DNA of 64,000 nucleotides, taken from assembly GCA_037039685.1 (NCBI GenBank), contig JAWNGF010000002.1, positions 1,798,001 to 1,862,000 of the forward strand, written 5' to 3'. Shown one piece after another: positions 11,090 through 22,903 of the stretch (its first letter is position 1; every line of letters starts with the position of its first letter). A program made the translations under genes and the position numbers. The notes under the pieces are model-generated. The model was not told the DNA's origin. It did no database searches and saw only the letters and a list, made by a program, of their open reading frames with translations. Source of the stretch: Ceratobasidium sp. AG-K. Taxonomy: Eukaryota > Basidiomycota > Agaricomycetes > Cantharellales > Ceratobasidiaceae.

Positions 11090-11557
11090 GAGGCTCTGTA
11101 CTGTATGCTAAGTTGCTAGTGCAACCTTAGCAACTTTATGACAATGGCCTGGGGCCCACTTAGTGTTGAGGTGATGGCCTAAAGGCCCAGTGACTTAGTT
11201 GTACTTGAGGGGAGAGATGACAAGGCAAAGCACGCTGGAGTAAGTCCATGCTTGCAAGCTGGTATAACTAGTCAGAGGCATAAATGCCTCAAAGTGGTAC
11301 AATACATACGTGGCCAATCAGGTGCCATGCTCAGTCAGCAAATCACAAAGATCTGTTTAGAGAGAAGTTCAAGAAGGTTGATCTTTCCAGAAGACAGATC
11401 TAGAAGACAGCACAGCCATATGGGCTGTGGGGACAAGTCATTCATACACCTCACAAAACAAGGGAGAGGGCCACATCTATGTACATAGGGCACTTAAGGC
11501 TGCCATGAGTCAAGTCAAGCAAGCAGAGTTCATGTGTGTTGTGGATGGGTCACAACA
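11090..11557 (-). repeat. B1 3' LTR (LTR-B), right fragment
   Basis: 468 bp that together with 4761-4833 give 541 bp, the length of the B1 5' LTR at 31132-31672. On the minus strand the LTR starts TGTTGTGACC at 11557. Immediately before it on that strand is a polypurine tract (TTAAAGGGGGG, about 11558-11573), the plus-strand primer site. Confidence 0.9.
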
Positions 11558-11597
11558 TTGCCCCCCTTTAAGGTTGGGCATAGGTGACTGCACACGA

Positions 11598-12796
11598 CTA
11601 CTTTTGCACAATCCATTCTTTGATTGCTACCCAGCCTTCATGTTCTGCCAAGGCATGCATGTCCTCCTCTAGTCGCTTGTGCTGGGCATCCCAGAGGGCT
11701 TGGTCAAAGTCCCGTTTGTGTTGCAGCAAGTGCTGGAGCACTTGACTGCATTCACACTCTTGTTTGCTGAGCACCTGTTGTTCCTGGTTGACCCACTCTT
11801 CTTTGCACACATTGCACCATTGCTTGAGTCCCAGGGGGGACATGATTCCCCTTGGTATGGTGTCATAGGCTTCAAGGACTTGCTTGTTGCATGGCATCTG
11901 GTCCCAGGCAGTAGCTAGGGGCATGTCTTCCAGGTTTTGCTCTGCTTCAGCCAGGAGTTGCTGGATTGTTCCTTGTGCTTGTGCCACTGCTTCCTTGAAT
12001 TTCTGCTCCAGCAGCAGCGGATCGGCAGGGATTTTGGGGGGTGGGGCAAGTCATTGCCCTCAGGGGAGGGGACAGGGACTGTGGGTGCAGGGGCGGTCCC
12101 AGAGCATTGCCACATAGGAGGGTTGGTGTCACAAGCCTTGCTCCTGACAATGGACTGTGTGCTGCACCTTCATTGCTTGTTGGCTGCCTTTGTTGTTGTG
12201 TTTGTTGTTTTCCCCCTGTTGTGTGCTTGTTGGCTGCCATGTGGTTTGTTTTGTTGTTTACTCCTTTCTTGTTGCTTCTCTTGCTTAGGCCTTTGTACAT
12301 GTGGATCATCAGCATGTATTCTCCAGTCTGTGATTCTTTCCAGAGCACTGCACATTGATCCCCATGTGCTATGGGCTCTTCTTGTTCTGATGTTCCTTTC
12401 ATGCTCCTTTTGGACTGTTGTGCTTTGCCCATGGAGATAGCACTTCCTTTCTTCCGTTTGCTATAAAAAGATGCAAGGGAAATTGTCTTGGAATCCCAAG
12501 GACAATTTACCTTGTTGTTTACCCACTCTACTTTGCCCTGAGGAGGTTATCCAACATCTTTTGGAGCCTCTCAGTGATTCTCAGGCCTAAGAGCCGCTCA
12601 TTAGTCAAAAAACAACCCTTCTCTGAGCAGGTTGTGACAGTTGGCAGGTGGGAGTTCCCCAAAAGGGACCTGGGCAGGTGTTGGGGTGGGGCAGGGTCCC
12701 CAGGTTGTTTGACTACTTTTGGCCTGCCTGACAGCAGGCCAGTTGTTGTTGGGTTTGGTTGTAGATGGTGGCCATGAGTTGTTGTTTCATTGCAGG
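11598..12796 (-). pseudogene. B1 third ORF between integrase and 3' LTR
   Basis: The clear part is 11598-11987, continuing upstream to about 12050: 129 or more codons rich in Q, E and L, probably coiled coil (EAVAQAQGTIQQLLAEAEQN), with WCNVCKEEW (a CxxC pair), ending EGWVAIKEWIVQK. Upstream the reading is interrupted by the solo LTR-C at 12127-12639 and appears to begin near an ATG at about 12796 (KQQLMATIYNQTQQQ). It sits in the same position as ORF3 of A2 but is not obviously homologous. Function unknown; the start and joined frame are inferred. Confidence 0.45.
12127..12639 (+). repeat. solo LTR-C in B1
   Basis: 513 bp with termini TGTCACAA/TTGTGACA, flanked by GTTGG at 12122-12126 and 12640-12644. 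The same LTR begins C1, C2 and C3 and is solo at 54335-54845. It contains TATAAAA near 12463 followed by a GACAATTTACC stretch that resembles the self-primer of family C. Confidence 0.92.
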
Positions 12797-14504
12797 CAAT
12801 GAAATGTGCCATCCTTGAGAAGCAATCAACTACTACTAGGATGCTATCTTTTCCTTCTGATTTGGGTAGTTTGACAATGAAGTCATATGCAATGTCTTCC
12901 CAAGGTTTCTCTGGGATTGGTAGTGGTCTCAGAGCAACTGATTGTTGGTGTCCCTTCCCCCTTTGGCATGTTTTGCACAAGTCAACATATTGGCTGACTT
13001 GTGCTTTCATGCCTGGCCAGTAATATTTTTGTGAAATTAGTTTGAGTGTTCTGGCTTGTCCTTGATGTCCAGCTATTGGGCTATCATGGTATAGCCATAG
13101 GATGTTTAGTCATATGTCTCTGTCTTCAGGGACAACAATTTTCCCTTGATACCAGAGGAGATTTTTGTTGTACTTGTAGTCCCTGAATTGTTTCTTTACA
13201 GTTGGGGGTAGGTCTTCCTTCCCTTTGACCGTGTTTATCAGGGTACTAAGGTTTTTGTCCTCTTCCTGTCCTTCCTGTCCTTCCTTTATTTCTGATGATG
13301 ATATCCACTCCCAGGGCTGCTGAGAATCCCTTGAAGGTTTTGGCAGATATCATGAGTTGTTCTGCATTAGGTATGTCAGGTTTTGTGGACATTTTCCCTG
13401 GTTGGTAGTGTTGTGATCTTCCTCTGGATATGACAAGGATATCATTGATGTAGACAAGAACTGATATTCCTTTCATATCCCTGAAGATATGATCCATGTA
13501 CCTTTGGAAGGTAGATGGAGCATTCTTGAGACCAAAGGGCATTACTTGGTATTTGAAAAGGCCTTCTGATGTTCTGAAAGCAGTTTTCCATTGTCTCCTT
13601 CCTTTATTCTGATATTCCAGAAGCTGTTCTTAAAGTCTAGGGTAGAAATGAAGAGTTCTTCCTTCATTTCTTCACCTGTTTTCTTGAAGATGTCAAGTAG
13701 CTCTTCTATAAGTGGTACAGGGTATCAATTGGCCTTTGTTATAGTGTTTACTCCTGTATAGTCTACTACACTCCTTAGATCTGGTATGGTTTGTCCTGGT
13801 ATAAGGGCTTTTTCTACAAAGAAGGTTCCTGTGGCAATTGGAGATTTGCTTGGTTGGATCCTTCCTGATGCCATTTCCTCTTGCATAGTTTGTTTTAAGG
13901 CTTCTCTTTCCCTTGGGGACAGTGGGTACGCTTTTCTTGGTTTGGGTAGCTCTGCCCCTTCTATGAGATCGATTGTGCAGTGCCATTTGCAGTGCTCTGG
14001 TAGTTTTGCATATTGTTCTTTGTTGAAGACATTGGCATAGTCTCCAAGTTTGTCTGGTAGTCCATCCATTCTTGCTGCTTTTCCTTGTATAGTATTGACT
14101 CTCCAATTGATTTAGAAGGGAGACCAGGTGATATCTGGGTTGACTTCTTTGAGCCAAATCATTCCTAGGATCATTGGTTGAGTTCCTGTTGGCATGCAAT
14201 ATAGTTTCTGTGTGAAGGTTCTTCCTTCCTGTTTGAAGGTGATTTTAGTACAGAAGCAGATAGTTTCTTTTTCTGTTTTTCCATTGATCATTTCCACACT
14301 TCTGGGTGTCTGTAGTTTGATCAGTGGGAGATTGTTTCTCCTGGTGTATTTGATATCCGTGAAATTACTTGTAAATCCTGAGTTGATGAGTGTTGGTGTT
14401 TTGTCTGTGATTCCCACTATTTTTGTGTATACCATAGGTGATTCATTTGATGCTTTGCAGTAGTATACATTTGATAGTGGTACTTTCTGGGTATTGCTAA
14501 ACAT
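12797..14504 (-). pseudogene. pol: B1 pol, decayed and internally deleted
   Basis: In minus-strand order: protease with INSG where IDSG is expected (the catalytic Asp codon at 14382-14384 is AAC, a CpG to CpA change); linker; RT with SPREREALKQTMQEEM, SKSPIATGTFF and MPFGLKNAPSTFQRYMDHIF; and YIND at 13441-13452 instead of YIDD. About 20 codons later the sequence jumps to a pre-integrase linker (NAEQLMISAKTFKGF), so the RT thumb and RNase H are deleted. The integrase zinc region and first core strand (VVVDCFSRMAHFI) follow, then a second deletion joins it to the third ORF. There are also frameshifts. Confidence 0.82.
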
Positions 14505-14559
14505 GGTGCTACAACACCTATCTAGTGTTCTGACTTGGATGCAGTTGAGGTGACTTCCT

Positions 14560-16500
14560 CAATTGTTGTGGTTACTTCCACTGCTTTTCCTTGGATCAGC
14601 TGTTTCCCTTTGTCTATGTAAGTCCACCCTTATTGGCAATCTTTAAGTATGTGCCTGGGTTTTCCACATTCAATGCACAGATTCTCTTTCTTCCTGCATT
14701 CTTTTTCTTCATTGGGGACTCAGATTAAGTCATTGGATTTTGATGTCCCTTGTTGTTTGCGTTGGTCCCTTCCTTTCCCTTTGTCTTGGGATTTAGGAGG
14801 GTTTAGTCTTTCCCCTTGCATGGCTAGTTGCATCTGTTCATGAAGCAATCTTGGGTGTTGCCTATTGTAGTTGCTCATTTCCTCCCTTATGAGCTCCTGC
14901 TTGATGGTTTGTTGGAGCCCATGTCTGAAGTGCGCAATGAGTGCACCTTTGTTCCATTCTATGTCTTGCTGGAGTAGTTGGAAGTCTGTGATGTATTCTG
15001 ATACACTCTTGTTTTGGTAGAGTTGCTGTATTTTAGTCTTGGCTTCTAGTTGCTTAGCCAGGTCCATCCATTGTTCAATGAAAGCTGTTTGGAGTTCCTC
15101 CCAATTGGTCAGCCATAGATGTAGATGTCTATCATTATACATCTTCAGGGCTGGTTGCACCTAGTTGGCTGGTTGTCCTTCCTTGATATTGATTAGGATG
15201 GCAGCAATTTTCTTGGGGTCTGTCTTGTAGTAGGTTTCATTGATGCGGAAGTATGCCTTCATTTGTGAGAGGAAGGTTTCTGCTGCTGTTCCTTGGGTCC
15301 CATCAAAGGGTTTAGGCATTTGATGTTTGGAGGTTGTTCCTCCTCCATTGCCTCCTGGAGTTTGGATGATGATTGTACAGTCTTGTTGTTGTACCTGATG
15401 TCCCAACTGATTTTCCACACAGAAGGATGGAGTAGAGGAAGAGGAAGGTGGGCTTGGTGCTTGTTGAGGTCCTCTTCTATATCCTGATGGTTGGGGTGGT
15501 GGTGATGGTGGGTTTCTTGGTGGCAGAGTTCTTCTGCTCTTCTCTGACCTCCTTTCATCCCTATCTTCCTTTTGTTATTTGCCTGTTGCTTCTACATCAG
15601 CCCCAATTTGGTTGGTTGTTGTTTCTACATTGGCAATCTGTTGCCTGACATTGAGTAGAGGTTGTCTGTGAGCTTCAGCCCTTTCCTGTTCCTCCTGCTG
15701 GAGGTGTAGTATAGTGGCCTCTGTTGTTGCTAGTCTTGTGTTCTGTGCTGTTATGGATGCATTGATTCCAGTCTGATGTCTTCTGGAAGTCCTGTTGATT
15801 TGTTCCATTGTGTTCAGGGTAGTGATTCCCTGACTCTGGATCCTGTGGAGCATGTTCTGGACTGCTCCTATTCTTTCTAGGAATGCGTTTACTGTGCCTT
15901 CTATTCTTCTGCCCATGCATTCAATACTCTGTAAATAGTTAGTACTATTTTCCATTTGTGTGTCCCACCTTTGTTTGAGGGACTCAATTCTTACTGCCAT
16001 GATGGCATTGTTTCCCATGTATTCCTGTTGTATCCTATTGTAGATGGCTTGTAGGACTGCTACTTCCCTTCCCTGTGCATTGATGACTGCACTTTGTTGC
16101 CTTATGTTCTTGTCTATTGAGGCTGTGGCAATTGAGCCACTGGTGCTTGTTGCCAATAGTGTTCTTGATGGTGGTACTGAGGCCAGATCTCCTTCTGTAT
16201 TTACAAGGGCAGGGATTTGGCTTTCCTCACTATAGAAGGGATAGGGAGCTGGGGTAGAGCTTGTTCCATTGGAGGGATGGGACATTATTGAGAAGGTAAG
16301 AGGTGACCTTTGTACTGTTACCCTGGGTTGAGAGGGTCCTTGGGTAGGGTTCCTCCACTACCTTCTGATCTGTATTGTCCATTGAGCCACTGGTGATGCA
16401 ACTGTTGGTACCCCTACTCTAAGAGGTGCTGAAGGGATTGTGATTGCCCTTTTGTTGGTGGTGCTTTCTGTGGTTGGTATTACCACTATTGTTGGAGATG
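14560..16500 (-). pseudogene. gag: B1 gag, main part
   Basis: 16285-15575 encodes a coiled-coil Gag region (MSHPSNGTSSTPAPYPF, IYNRIQQEYMGNN). 15418-14720 encodes a capsid (KPFDGTQGTAAETFLSQMK, YNDRHLHLWLTNWEELQ) with one internal stop. Near 14690-14640 is a CCHC knuckle, CIECGKPRHILKDC. The N-terminus lies on the far side of A1, at 30841-31064. Frameshifts and stops are scattered. It aligns with B2 gag at 50361-52480. Confidence 0.8.
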
Positions 16501-16956
16501 TGTTGTGAGCCAGCTCACTCCATTGGGCTTGTCTTGCGTCTTGCCCATCTGTCCTTGTGTTTGTTGTGTTGTTTGTCTTTTCTGTGCTGCATTGCCATGT
16601 CCTTGTGGTTGTTCTGTTACATTGTGTAACACGGCTGTGCTTTGTACAAGTCATGTCTGTTCATACAGCATGACTCACATGGACACTCCTGACTGGTAGA
16701 CTGTTATGACTTGTGTGGCTGCGCATTGTATGACTCGGCCACTTTGCATATATATATAGAGGACCAACAAGCCTGGTAACCCCAGCTTGTTTTGTCTTGT
16801 CAAAACATCCCCTTTGAGTGACACTTTGAACCACCCCTACCCTTAAGAGTCTACAGCCACTTAAGTGTGGTGCAATTCAAGAGGTCTCTTAGGTCTTAGT
16901 GCCGTCCACTCCCCCTTGCGGCTTATTTCATGGCCACCAAGAAGAAGCTTACAACA
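16501..16956 (+). repeat. A1 5' LTR (LTR-A)
   Basis: 456 bp with a TATATATATA box near 16750-16758. AGCTTGTTTTGT at 16784-16795 is the exact complement of ACAAAACAAGCT at 16959-16970, just after the LTR: a self-priming pair. The ATG at 16930 inside U5 is ATA in the A1 3' LTR and in the other LTR-A copies. Confidence 0.92.
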
Positions 16957-18891
16957 TTACAAAACAAGCTTCACACTGTGGCCACAAACGCTTCAACACC
17001 CATTGAATGGGGATTGCAAGAAGATACAGTCTCAAGACCAACATCCACTACAAGCATACAAAGAGGACCTAGTAGAACCACTAGACCAGCCTCATCACTC
17101 AGCAAAAGCGCACTTGCACACACACAAGCAGGGGGTCCAGCCCCATCACAAGTACCCAGCAGAAGTACAGTACCAGGAACATTTCAACCAGAAGTATCAC
17201 TAGTTGAAGAACACCCTCTAGAAGAACAGGAACCTGGTGACAAAACTTATGTACTGGAACCAGAAGTAATAACAACTCCTTGTTGAGGGTTTGGGTTTGG
17301 CTACTTTTCCCCCCAGCCCAAGCCACATGGTGGAGTCTTGCTGGTTCCAATTTGTGCTCCACCCACACCGCAAATCCCATGCATCTCGGGAACAATCACC
17401 AACATAGGACCCATTCCTCTATCCATCCCTGAAAGACCGCAGCCGCTGATGACCCCAGCTGCGGGACCATCTGTGGACCATTGACCTGTTAGCAATAGCT
17501 CTTCCAGCACACAAAGAACTGCTATTCAGAGCTTAGACAAACTAGACAATCTCTTAAGCAGACGTCACAATGCAACTCTAAGAGTCATCAAATGACTAAG
17601 AGTTGGCCTCATGCAAAGACTCATGGGGCTAGAGCAAGAAGCAAGAGTACTTGCAAACAACCAAGAAATTTTTAACAACCTGATCAGGGGAATACAACAG
17701 TCCCATACGGATATTCTTAATTCTACCTGTAATGCCAAACACAACAGTTACCTTGCAGGAAGAGAAGTAGATACTGTCCAAAATGAAGTCACAAACACCC
17801 AGGGACTGGTAACAAATGTACAACAAGACCTTGACACAACACGTCAAGGACAGCTTCAGTGGAATGAAGCAATAACACAAGGAATCAAGCAAGTTAGAGA
17901 AGGATTCACAACGCTAAATGAACAAGTAGCAACCATGGAACGATCCATTACCAACCTGAGGGAAGGAGTGGACAAGGTATCATTCCACGCACCCAGCAAT
18001 CAATCTGCACCTGAAGCCGAGTCTACAAGAATCAATAATCTGGAACAGAGACTCCAAAACCTGCTCAACTCCCATAATGGAAGTTCACCAGAAAGACCAA
18101 AGGTCACTAGACCAGAAGCCTTCAATGGAAAGAAAGGAGAAGGAGCGAAAATGTTCATCACCCAGATGGAAAGCTACTTTGTTTGGCTAGGCAATCAATA
18201 CAGTTCCAGACAAGAAAGGATTAGGGAAGCCCTAGCAAATTTTAAATCCAATAACCGTTCTGCTACCCACTGGGCACAAGTGCTTCTCCAATCAATGAAC
18301 ACCAGAGTACCAGACCCAAACCTGAGGTCATGGGAAACGTTCAAAGCCCACTTCATGGAACAATTCAGCGACCCTAACAAGAAGGCAAAAGCAGAAGCCA
18401 AAATTTGGAAGTGCAAACAGGTCAACTCAGCAGCCAATTATGCAACAGAATTCCGCTTCCACATGGTTGATGTGAGTTGGGGAGAAGAAGCTCTGATCAA
18501 CCAATTTAAGGAAGGACTCAAGCTGGAAATCAAAACAGAATTAGCACAATTTGAACTCTCCCTTATCAACAAGGATGGAACCAAAAGACGTCTTAACCTA
18601 AACCAATGGATAACTCTAGCAATCTCCATTGGTCAGAAACTGCAACAAATCAAGACCTCCACTGGAAAGAAAGCATCTCAATCTACCACCACAAGCCAGA
18701 CCTCTACAAAGCGGTTGCCAGACAAGGTAGACAAGTCAAGGATAGCATCAAACCAATGTCTGAAATGTGGACAAGAGGGACACCGTTCACTCAAATGCTC
18801 ATCCAAGGGATGGATAACAACCAAACCCAGTGTAAAAGGAAGGGAAGCAACAATCACGGAAGAATCAGGAAAAGAAGGGGTCTCCCTCTAA
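16930..18891 (+). pseudogene. gag: A1 gag
   Basis: One frame with three TGA codons (17284, 17482, 17593) and then open to the natural stop at 18889. It begins in the LTR (MATKKKLTTLQNKL). It has the same layout as A2 Gag: Pro/Ser-rich head, long coiled coil, capsid (RPEAFNGKKGEGAKMFITQ, NFKAHFMEQF-like WETFKAHFMEQFSD) and a CLKCGQEGHRSLKC knuckle. The frameshift heptamer near 18867 reads AGGAAAA instead of GGGAAAA, a CpG to CpA change, so Gag-Pol production would also be impaired. Confidence 0.85.
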
Positions 18892-20416
18892 CTGTGTGTG
18901 GAGAGAGCAAAGAACCAGCAATGTACTCTAGAGCAAACAAAGAATCCAAAATTGTTTACAGCTACATTGCCGGAATCACAGAACCAATCGCTACTCTAAT
19001 TGACTCTGGAGCTTCCCGGAATTTTGTTGATATTGCTTGGGCAAGGAAGAATAACATTGCCTTAAGAGACCTTCCCGTTCCTCAGATGGTCATTGGAATA
19101 CAAGGAAAAGAATTGTCTCACATGATCTGCTTCAAAACACAAATGGAGATCACAGTTGAAGGAAAAACATTTAAAGAAGAATTCCTCACCATGCCTACTG
19201 GGGACACAAACATCATCCTAGGACTATCCTAGCTGGAAACCACAAACCCTAACATTGATTGGAAGCAAAAGAGCATCTCTTGGAGAAACAAGGAAATCCA
19301 TGGAAGAGAAGGAACCTTGGATCTCATCCCGGAAGAACTGAATGAATTCAAAGATGTTTTTAGCAAAGAAAAATTCAAATGTATTCCGGACCACCGACCT
19401 TATGATTGTGCAATCAATTTCAAGGAAGGCACTGAGCTCCCAAAGCCAGCAAGACCTATACCATTGTCACCAGCTGAATCTATTGCAATGAGAGAATACC
19501 TTGATGAAGAACTTGCTGCAGGAAAAATCAGACCAAGTAAATCCCCAATAGCATTGGCATGTTTTTTCATCAAAAAACCAGGCCCACTTGGAGGACTACA
19601 ATTGGTACAAGATCTACGACCCATTAATGCCATCACAAAGGATGACAGATTTCCCATGCCCCTCATGGAAGACCTCCTTGACAAAATAAAGGATGCAAAA
19701 ATTTTCTCAAAAATCGACCTAAGGATGGGATTCAATAACATCCGCATCAAGGAAGGAGACAAATGGAAAACCGCTTTTAGAACAAAGGAAGGGCTATTTG
19801 AATACGTTGTCATGCTGTTTGGGCTGAAAAACGCACCAGCCACTTTTCAACAATATATGAACCACATCTTCCACAACAAGATCAATATATGCGTGATTGT
19901 CTATAGCAATGACATCCTTGTCTTCTCAAAAACCCGGTCTCAACATGTAGTGGATCTACAAGAAGTCCTCCAGATCTTGAAGGAAAACAACCTTTTTGCA
20001 AAGTTACCAAAATGCGAATTCTTTGTCACAGAACTCATTTACACAGGCCTGAAGATCAGCAAGGAAGGAATATCCATGGACAAAGAGAAGATCAAGGCAA
20101 TAAAGGAATGGAAGGAACCTAAAACGGTGAAACAAGTGCAAGCATTCTTAGGTTTTGCAAACTTCTACAGGAGATTTGTACCCAGCTTCTCCACAATTGC
20201 TAAGCCTCTCACTGGATTAACACAAAAGGATCATCCTTGGAAATGGGAAGACAAAGAACAAAGGGCATTTGAAGATATCAAAGAAATGATTTGTAAGGAC
20301 CCTGTACTTTGACACCCTAATCCGGAAAAACCGTTTTTTCTCGAGACTGACGCTAGTGGAGTAGCAATGGGAGCAATACTATCCCAAAGACAAGAAGATG
20401 GAAGGTTACACCCAAT
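18870..20416 (+). pseudogene. pol: A1 pol, first part (protease, RT)
   Basis: Frame -1 relative to gag. Protease retains TLIDSGASRNF. TAG at 19230 replaces the W of the ILGLEWLE-like motif. RT keeps most blocks (SKIDLRMGFNNIRIKEGDK) but reads YSND at 19902-19913 instead of YIDD. TGA at 20310 lies at the start of RNase H. The frame runs on to 20416, where A2 begins, and continues at 27652. No frameshift was found in this part. Confidence 0.85.
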
Positions 20417-20872
20417 TGTCGTGAGCTAGCTCACTCCATCGGACTCGCCCGTTGTCTCGCCCTCCTGTCTCCTTCTTTACGTTATGTTCTTGTTTCTGTT
20501 TGCCGTGTTGCCACCTTCTTGTGGTTATTCTGTTACATTGTGTAACGCGGCTGTGCTTTGTACGAGTCATGTCTGTTCATACAGCATGACTCACATGGAC
20601 ACTCCTGACTGGTTGACTGCTTTGACTCATGTGGCTACGCTGTGTATGACTCAGCCACTTCTTATATATATATAGAGGACCAACAAGCCTGGTAACCCCA
20701 GCTTGTTTTGTCTTGTCAAAACATCCCCTCTGAGTGACACTTAGAACCACCCCTACCCTCAAGAGCCTACAGACGCTTAAGTGCGTTGTGGTTCAAGAGG
20801 TCATCCAGGTCTTAGTGCCGTCCACTCTCCATCGCGGCTTGTCTCATAGCCACCAAGAAGAAGCTTACGACA
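20417..20872 (+). repeat. A2 5' LTR (LTR-A)
   Basis: 456 bp, TGTCGTGAG to CTTACGACA. It contains the promoter and self-primer described separately. It is followed directly by the primer-binding site. Confidence 0.95.
20663..20711 (+). promoter_or_regulatory. LTR-A core promoter and presumed mRNA 5' end (self-primer)
   Basis: TATATATATATA at 20663-20674. AGCTTGTTTTGT at 20700-20711, about 30 nt downstream, is where transcription would be expected to start. The TATA and spacing are seen; the exact start is inferred from the complementarity to the primer-binding site. Confidence 0.7.
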
Positions 20873-20887
20873 TTACAAAACAAGCTT
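20873..20887 (+). promoter_or_regulatory. A2 primer-binding site (self-complementary to the LTR)
   Basis: ACAAAACAAGCT at 20875-20886 is the exact complement of 20700-20711. I see no tRNA 3'-end complement (which would begin TGG) here. This fits the self-priming known for Tf1/Tf2. Confidence 0.78.
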
Positions 20888-20902
20888 AACAAACACACAA
20901 AC

Positions 20903-22903
20903 ATGTCTATTCAAGAAGATGGAGGGTCACGTCCCTCATCCGTCATATCAACAAGAAGAGGACCCAGTCGGGCAGCAAGGCCCACAGGATCACTAAACGA
21001 GCAAGATATTGCACAAACTCAAGCGGGAGGTCCTGCCCGATCACGCCCCCAAAGTCAAACATCAATGCCGGGAGCTTTCGGCATTCCTGACATGACAACG
21101 GTACAAGAGGAAGAACCCACTATCACAAATAGAGAACCGGGAGATCTCACAAATGACCCTACTCCAGCGGTAATTCGTATTCCAACTGCAACTCCAGGGC
21201 CATCACGTCCCTTGTGGCCGTTAGGAACTAGAAGACAGTTCTTTTCTCCCCAACCCGAAGCCCATGGGGGCGTATCGCTTGTTCCCATTAGACCTCCCCC
21301 TACACCACACGTTCCCAATGTCCCTACAATTCCTCAAATTGGAGGAACCATCACCAACACAGGTCCAATTCCAGTGGCTTCCCAACCAGTCACACCGGTT
21401 ATTCCAGCACCACCATATATCCCACAGGGTTACTCCGAGCAATCAGCCCCGGTACAACAAAGCGCCGGTAACCCAGGAAGCTCAAGTTCAAGTTCCAGCT
21501 CTAACGGCAGGACTATAATCAGCAATTTAGATGACCTAGACGACCTTCTAGAAGGAAGACACAACGCTACCCTTAGGGTTATAGACGGAATGAGAGTCAC
21601 TATAGATCGAAGGCTTAGTGGCCTAGAACAAGCCACACAGGTTCTAGCAAACAACCAACAAATCTTTAACGACTCCATCAACACCCTACAAGGAACCTTG
21701 ACAGACATCCTGAACTCAGCAAGAAACGGCGAACATAACTCTTTCCTAATCGGTCAAGACGTAACCCGCCTTCGAAATGAAGTTACCAACACCCAAGGAC
21801 TAGTAAATAACGTATGCGAAGAACTCAACACTACCAGACAAGGACAACTGGAATGGAATGAGGCAGTAACACAAGGACTAGAAACCTTACGACAGGAAGG
21901 AGCCTCCTTCACTACCAAAATCACAGAAGTCCAGGATACCATCAACAATATGCGAGAAGAAATGGACGAAGCGTCCCTGCACGGGATCCCCTCTAGGCGA
22001 TCAAATTCCCCACCTCATCCAGACGCGGAATCTACCAGGATTGACGAATTAGAATTAAGAATCCAGCGGCTGACCGAAAATCCAAACACCGGTAGTGGTC
22101 CACGTCGTCCCAAAGTAACTCGTCCAGAAGCCTTTGACGGAAAGAAAGGGGAAGGGGCCGAAATGTTCATCACACAAATGGAAAGCTACTTTTTGCGCCT
22201 AGGCGATCAATACACTTCCAACGAAGAAAGGATCCGCGAAGCTCTAGCAAACTTCAAATCCGAGAACAAGGCGGCCACTCACTGGGCACAAGTACTCTTA
22301 CGTTCGCTTAACCAAAGAGAAAATAACCAAAACCTCGGCTCATGGGAAAATTTCAAAGCACACTTCATGGAACAGTTCAGCGACCCCAACAAAAAAGCTA
22401 AAGCCGAAATCGATATCCGGAAGTGCAAGCAGAACAACTCGGTAGCAAACTATGCTTCCGAATTCCGTTACTTATTGGTCGACGTCAACTGGGGACAAGA
22501 AGCTCTAATCAACCAATTCAAGGAAGGACTGAAGCCTGAAGTAAAGACCGAACTAGCTCGTTTTGAACTTACCCTGATCAATGAAGATGGGACAGAGCGA
22601 GAACTTTCCCTTGACAGGTGGATTTCAATCGCAATCTCTATTGACCAGAAATTGCAACAAATCAAGACCTCTACAGGAAAGAAAGCAGCCCAACCAACCG
22701 CTAGCGGTCAATCCTCTACAAAGCGACTACCCGACGAAGTATACAAAGCAAGGATAGCAAGCAACCGCTGCTTGAAGTGCGGACAGGAAGGACACCGCTC
22801 ATTTAAATGCCCGTCCAAGGAATGGATAACAACGGAAGCCAGCGTTAAAGGAAGGGAGGCAACAATTACGGAAGACTCGGGAAAAGAAGGGGTCTCCCTC
22901 TAA
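20903..22903 (+). CDS. gag: A2 Gag polyprotein, 666 aa
   Basis: Structural protein of the virus-like particle. Start ATG at 20903 (MSIQEDGGSRPSS) is the first in frame; the upstream LTR codon that is ATG in A1 is ATA here. Residues 1-200 are Pro/Ser-rich. About 205-380 is a long coiled coil (NLDDLDDLLEGRHNATLR, LANNQQIFNDS). The capsid, about 405-590, has RPEAFDGKKGEGAEMFITQ and NFKAHFMEQFSDPNKKAK. The CCHC knuckle CLKCGQEGHRSFKC is at 623-636 and binds RNA. The stop TAA at 22901-22903 lies inside a stem-loop that follows a -1 slippery heptamer, so most ribosomes should end here and a minority continue into pol. Confidence 0.92.
   Translation: MSIQEDGGSRPSSVISTRRGPSRAARPTGSLNEQDIAQTQAGGPARSRPQSQTSMPGAFGIPDMTTVQEEEPTITNREPGDLTNDPTPAVIRIPTATPGPSRPLWPLGTRRQFFSPQPEAHGGVSLVPIRPPPTPHVPNVPTIPQIGGTITNTGPIPVASQPVTPVIPAPPYIPQGYSEQSAPVQQSAGNPGSSSSSSSSNGRTIISNLDDLDDLLEGRHNATLRVIDGMRVTIDRRLSGLEQATQVLANNQQIFNDSINTLQGTLTDILNSARNGEHNSFLIGQDVTRLRNEVTNTQGLVNNVCEELNTTRQGQLEWNEAVTQGLETLRQEGASFTTKITEVQDTINNMREEMDEASLHGIPSRRSNSPPHPDAESTRIDELELRIQRLTENPNTGSGPRRPKVTRPEAFDGKKGEGAEMFITQMESYFLRLGDQYTSNEERIREALANFKSENKAATHWAQVLLRSLNQRENNQNLGSWENFKAHFMEQFSDPNKKAKAEIDIRKCKQNNSVANYASEFRYLLVDVNWGQEALINQFKEGLKPEVKTELARFELTLINEDGTERELSLDRWISIAISIDQKLQQIKTSTGKKAAQPTASGQSSTKRLPDEVYKARIASNRCLKCGQEGHRSFKCPSKEWITTEASVKGREATITEDSGKEGVSL

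Noticed and set aside
12170..12440. Frames of 60-167 codons within solo LTR-C at 12127-12639
   Set aside because: They lie wholly or partly in a solo LTR and recur in other LTR-C copies as non-coding sequence.
20873..20887. A tRNA-type primer-binding site after LTR-A
   Set aside because: The site does not begin with a TGG complement of tRNA CCA ends, whereas a perfect 12-nt match to the LTR itself exists.
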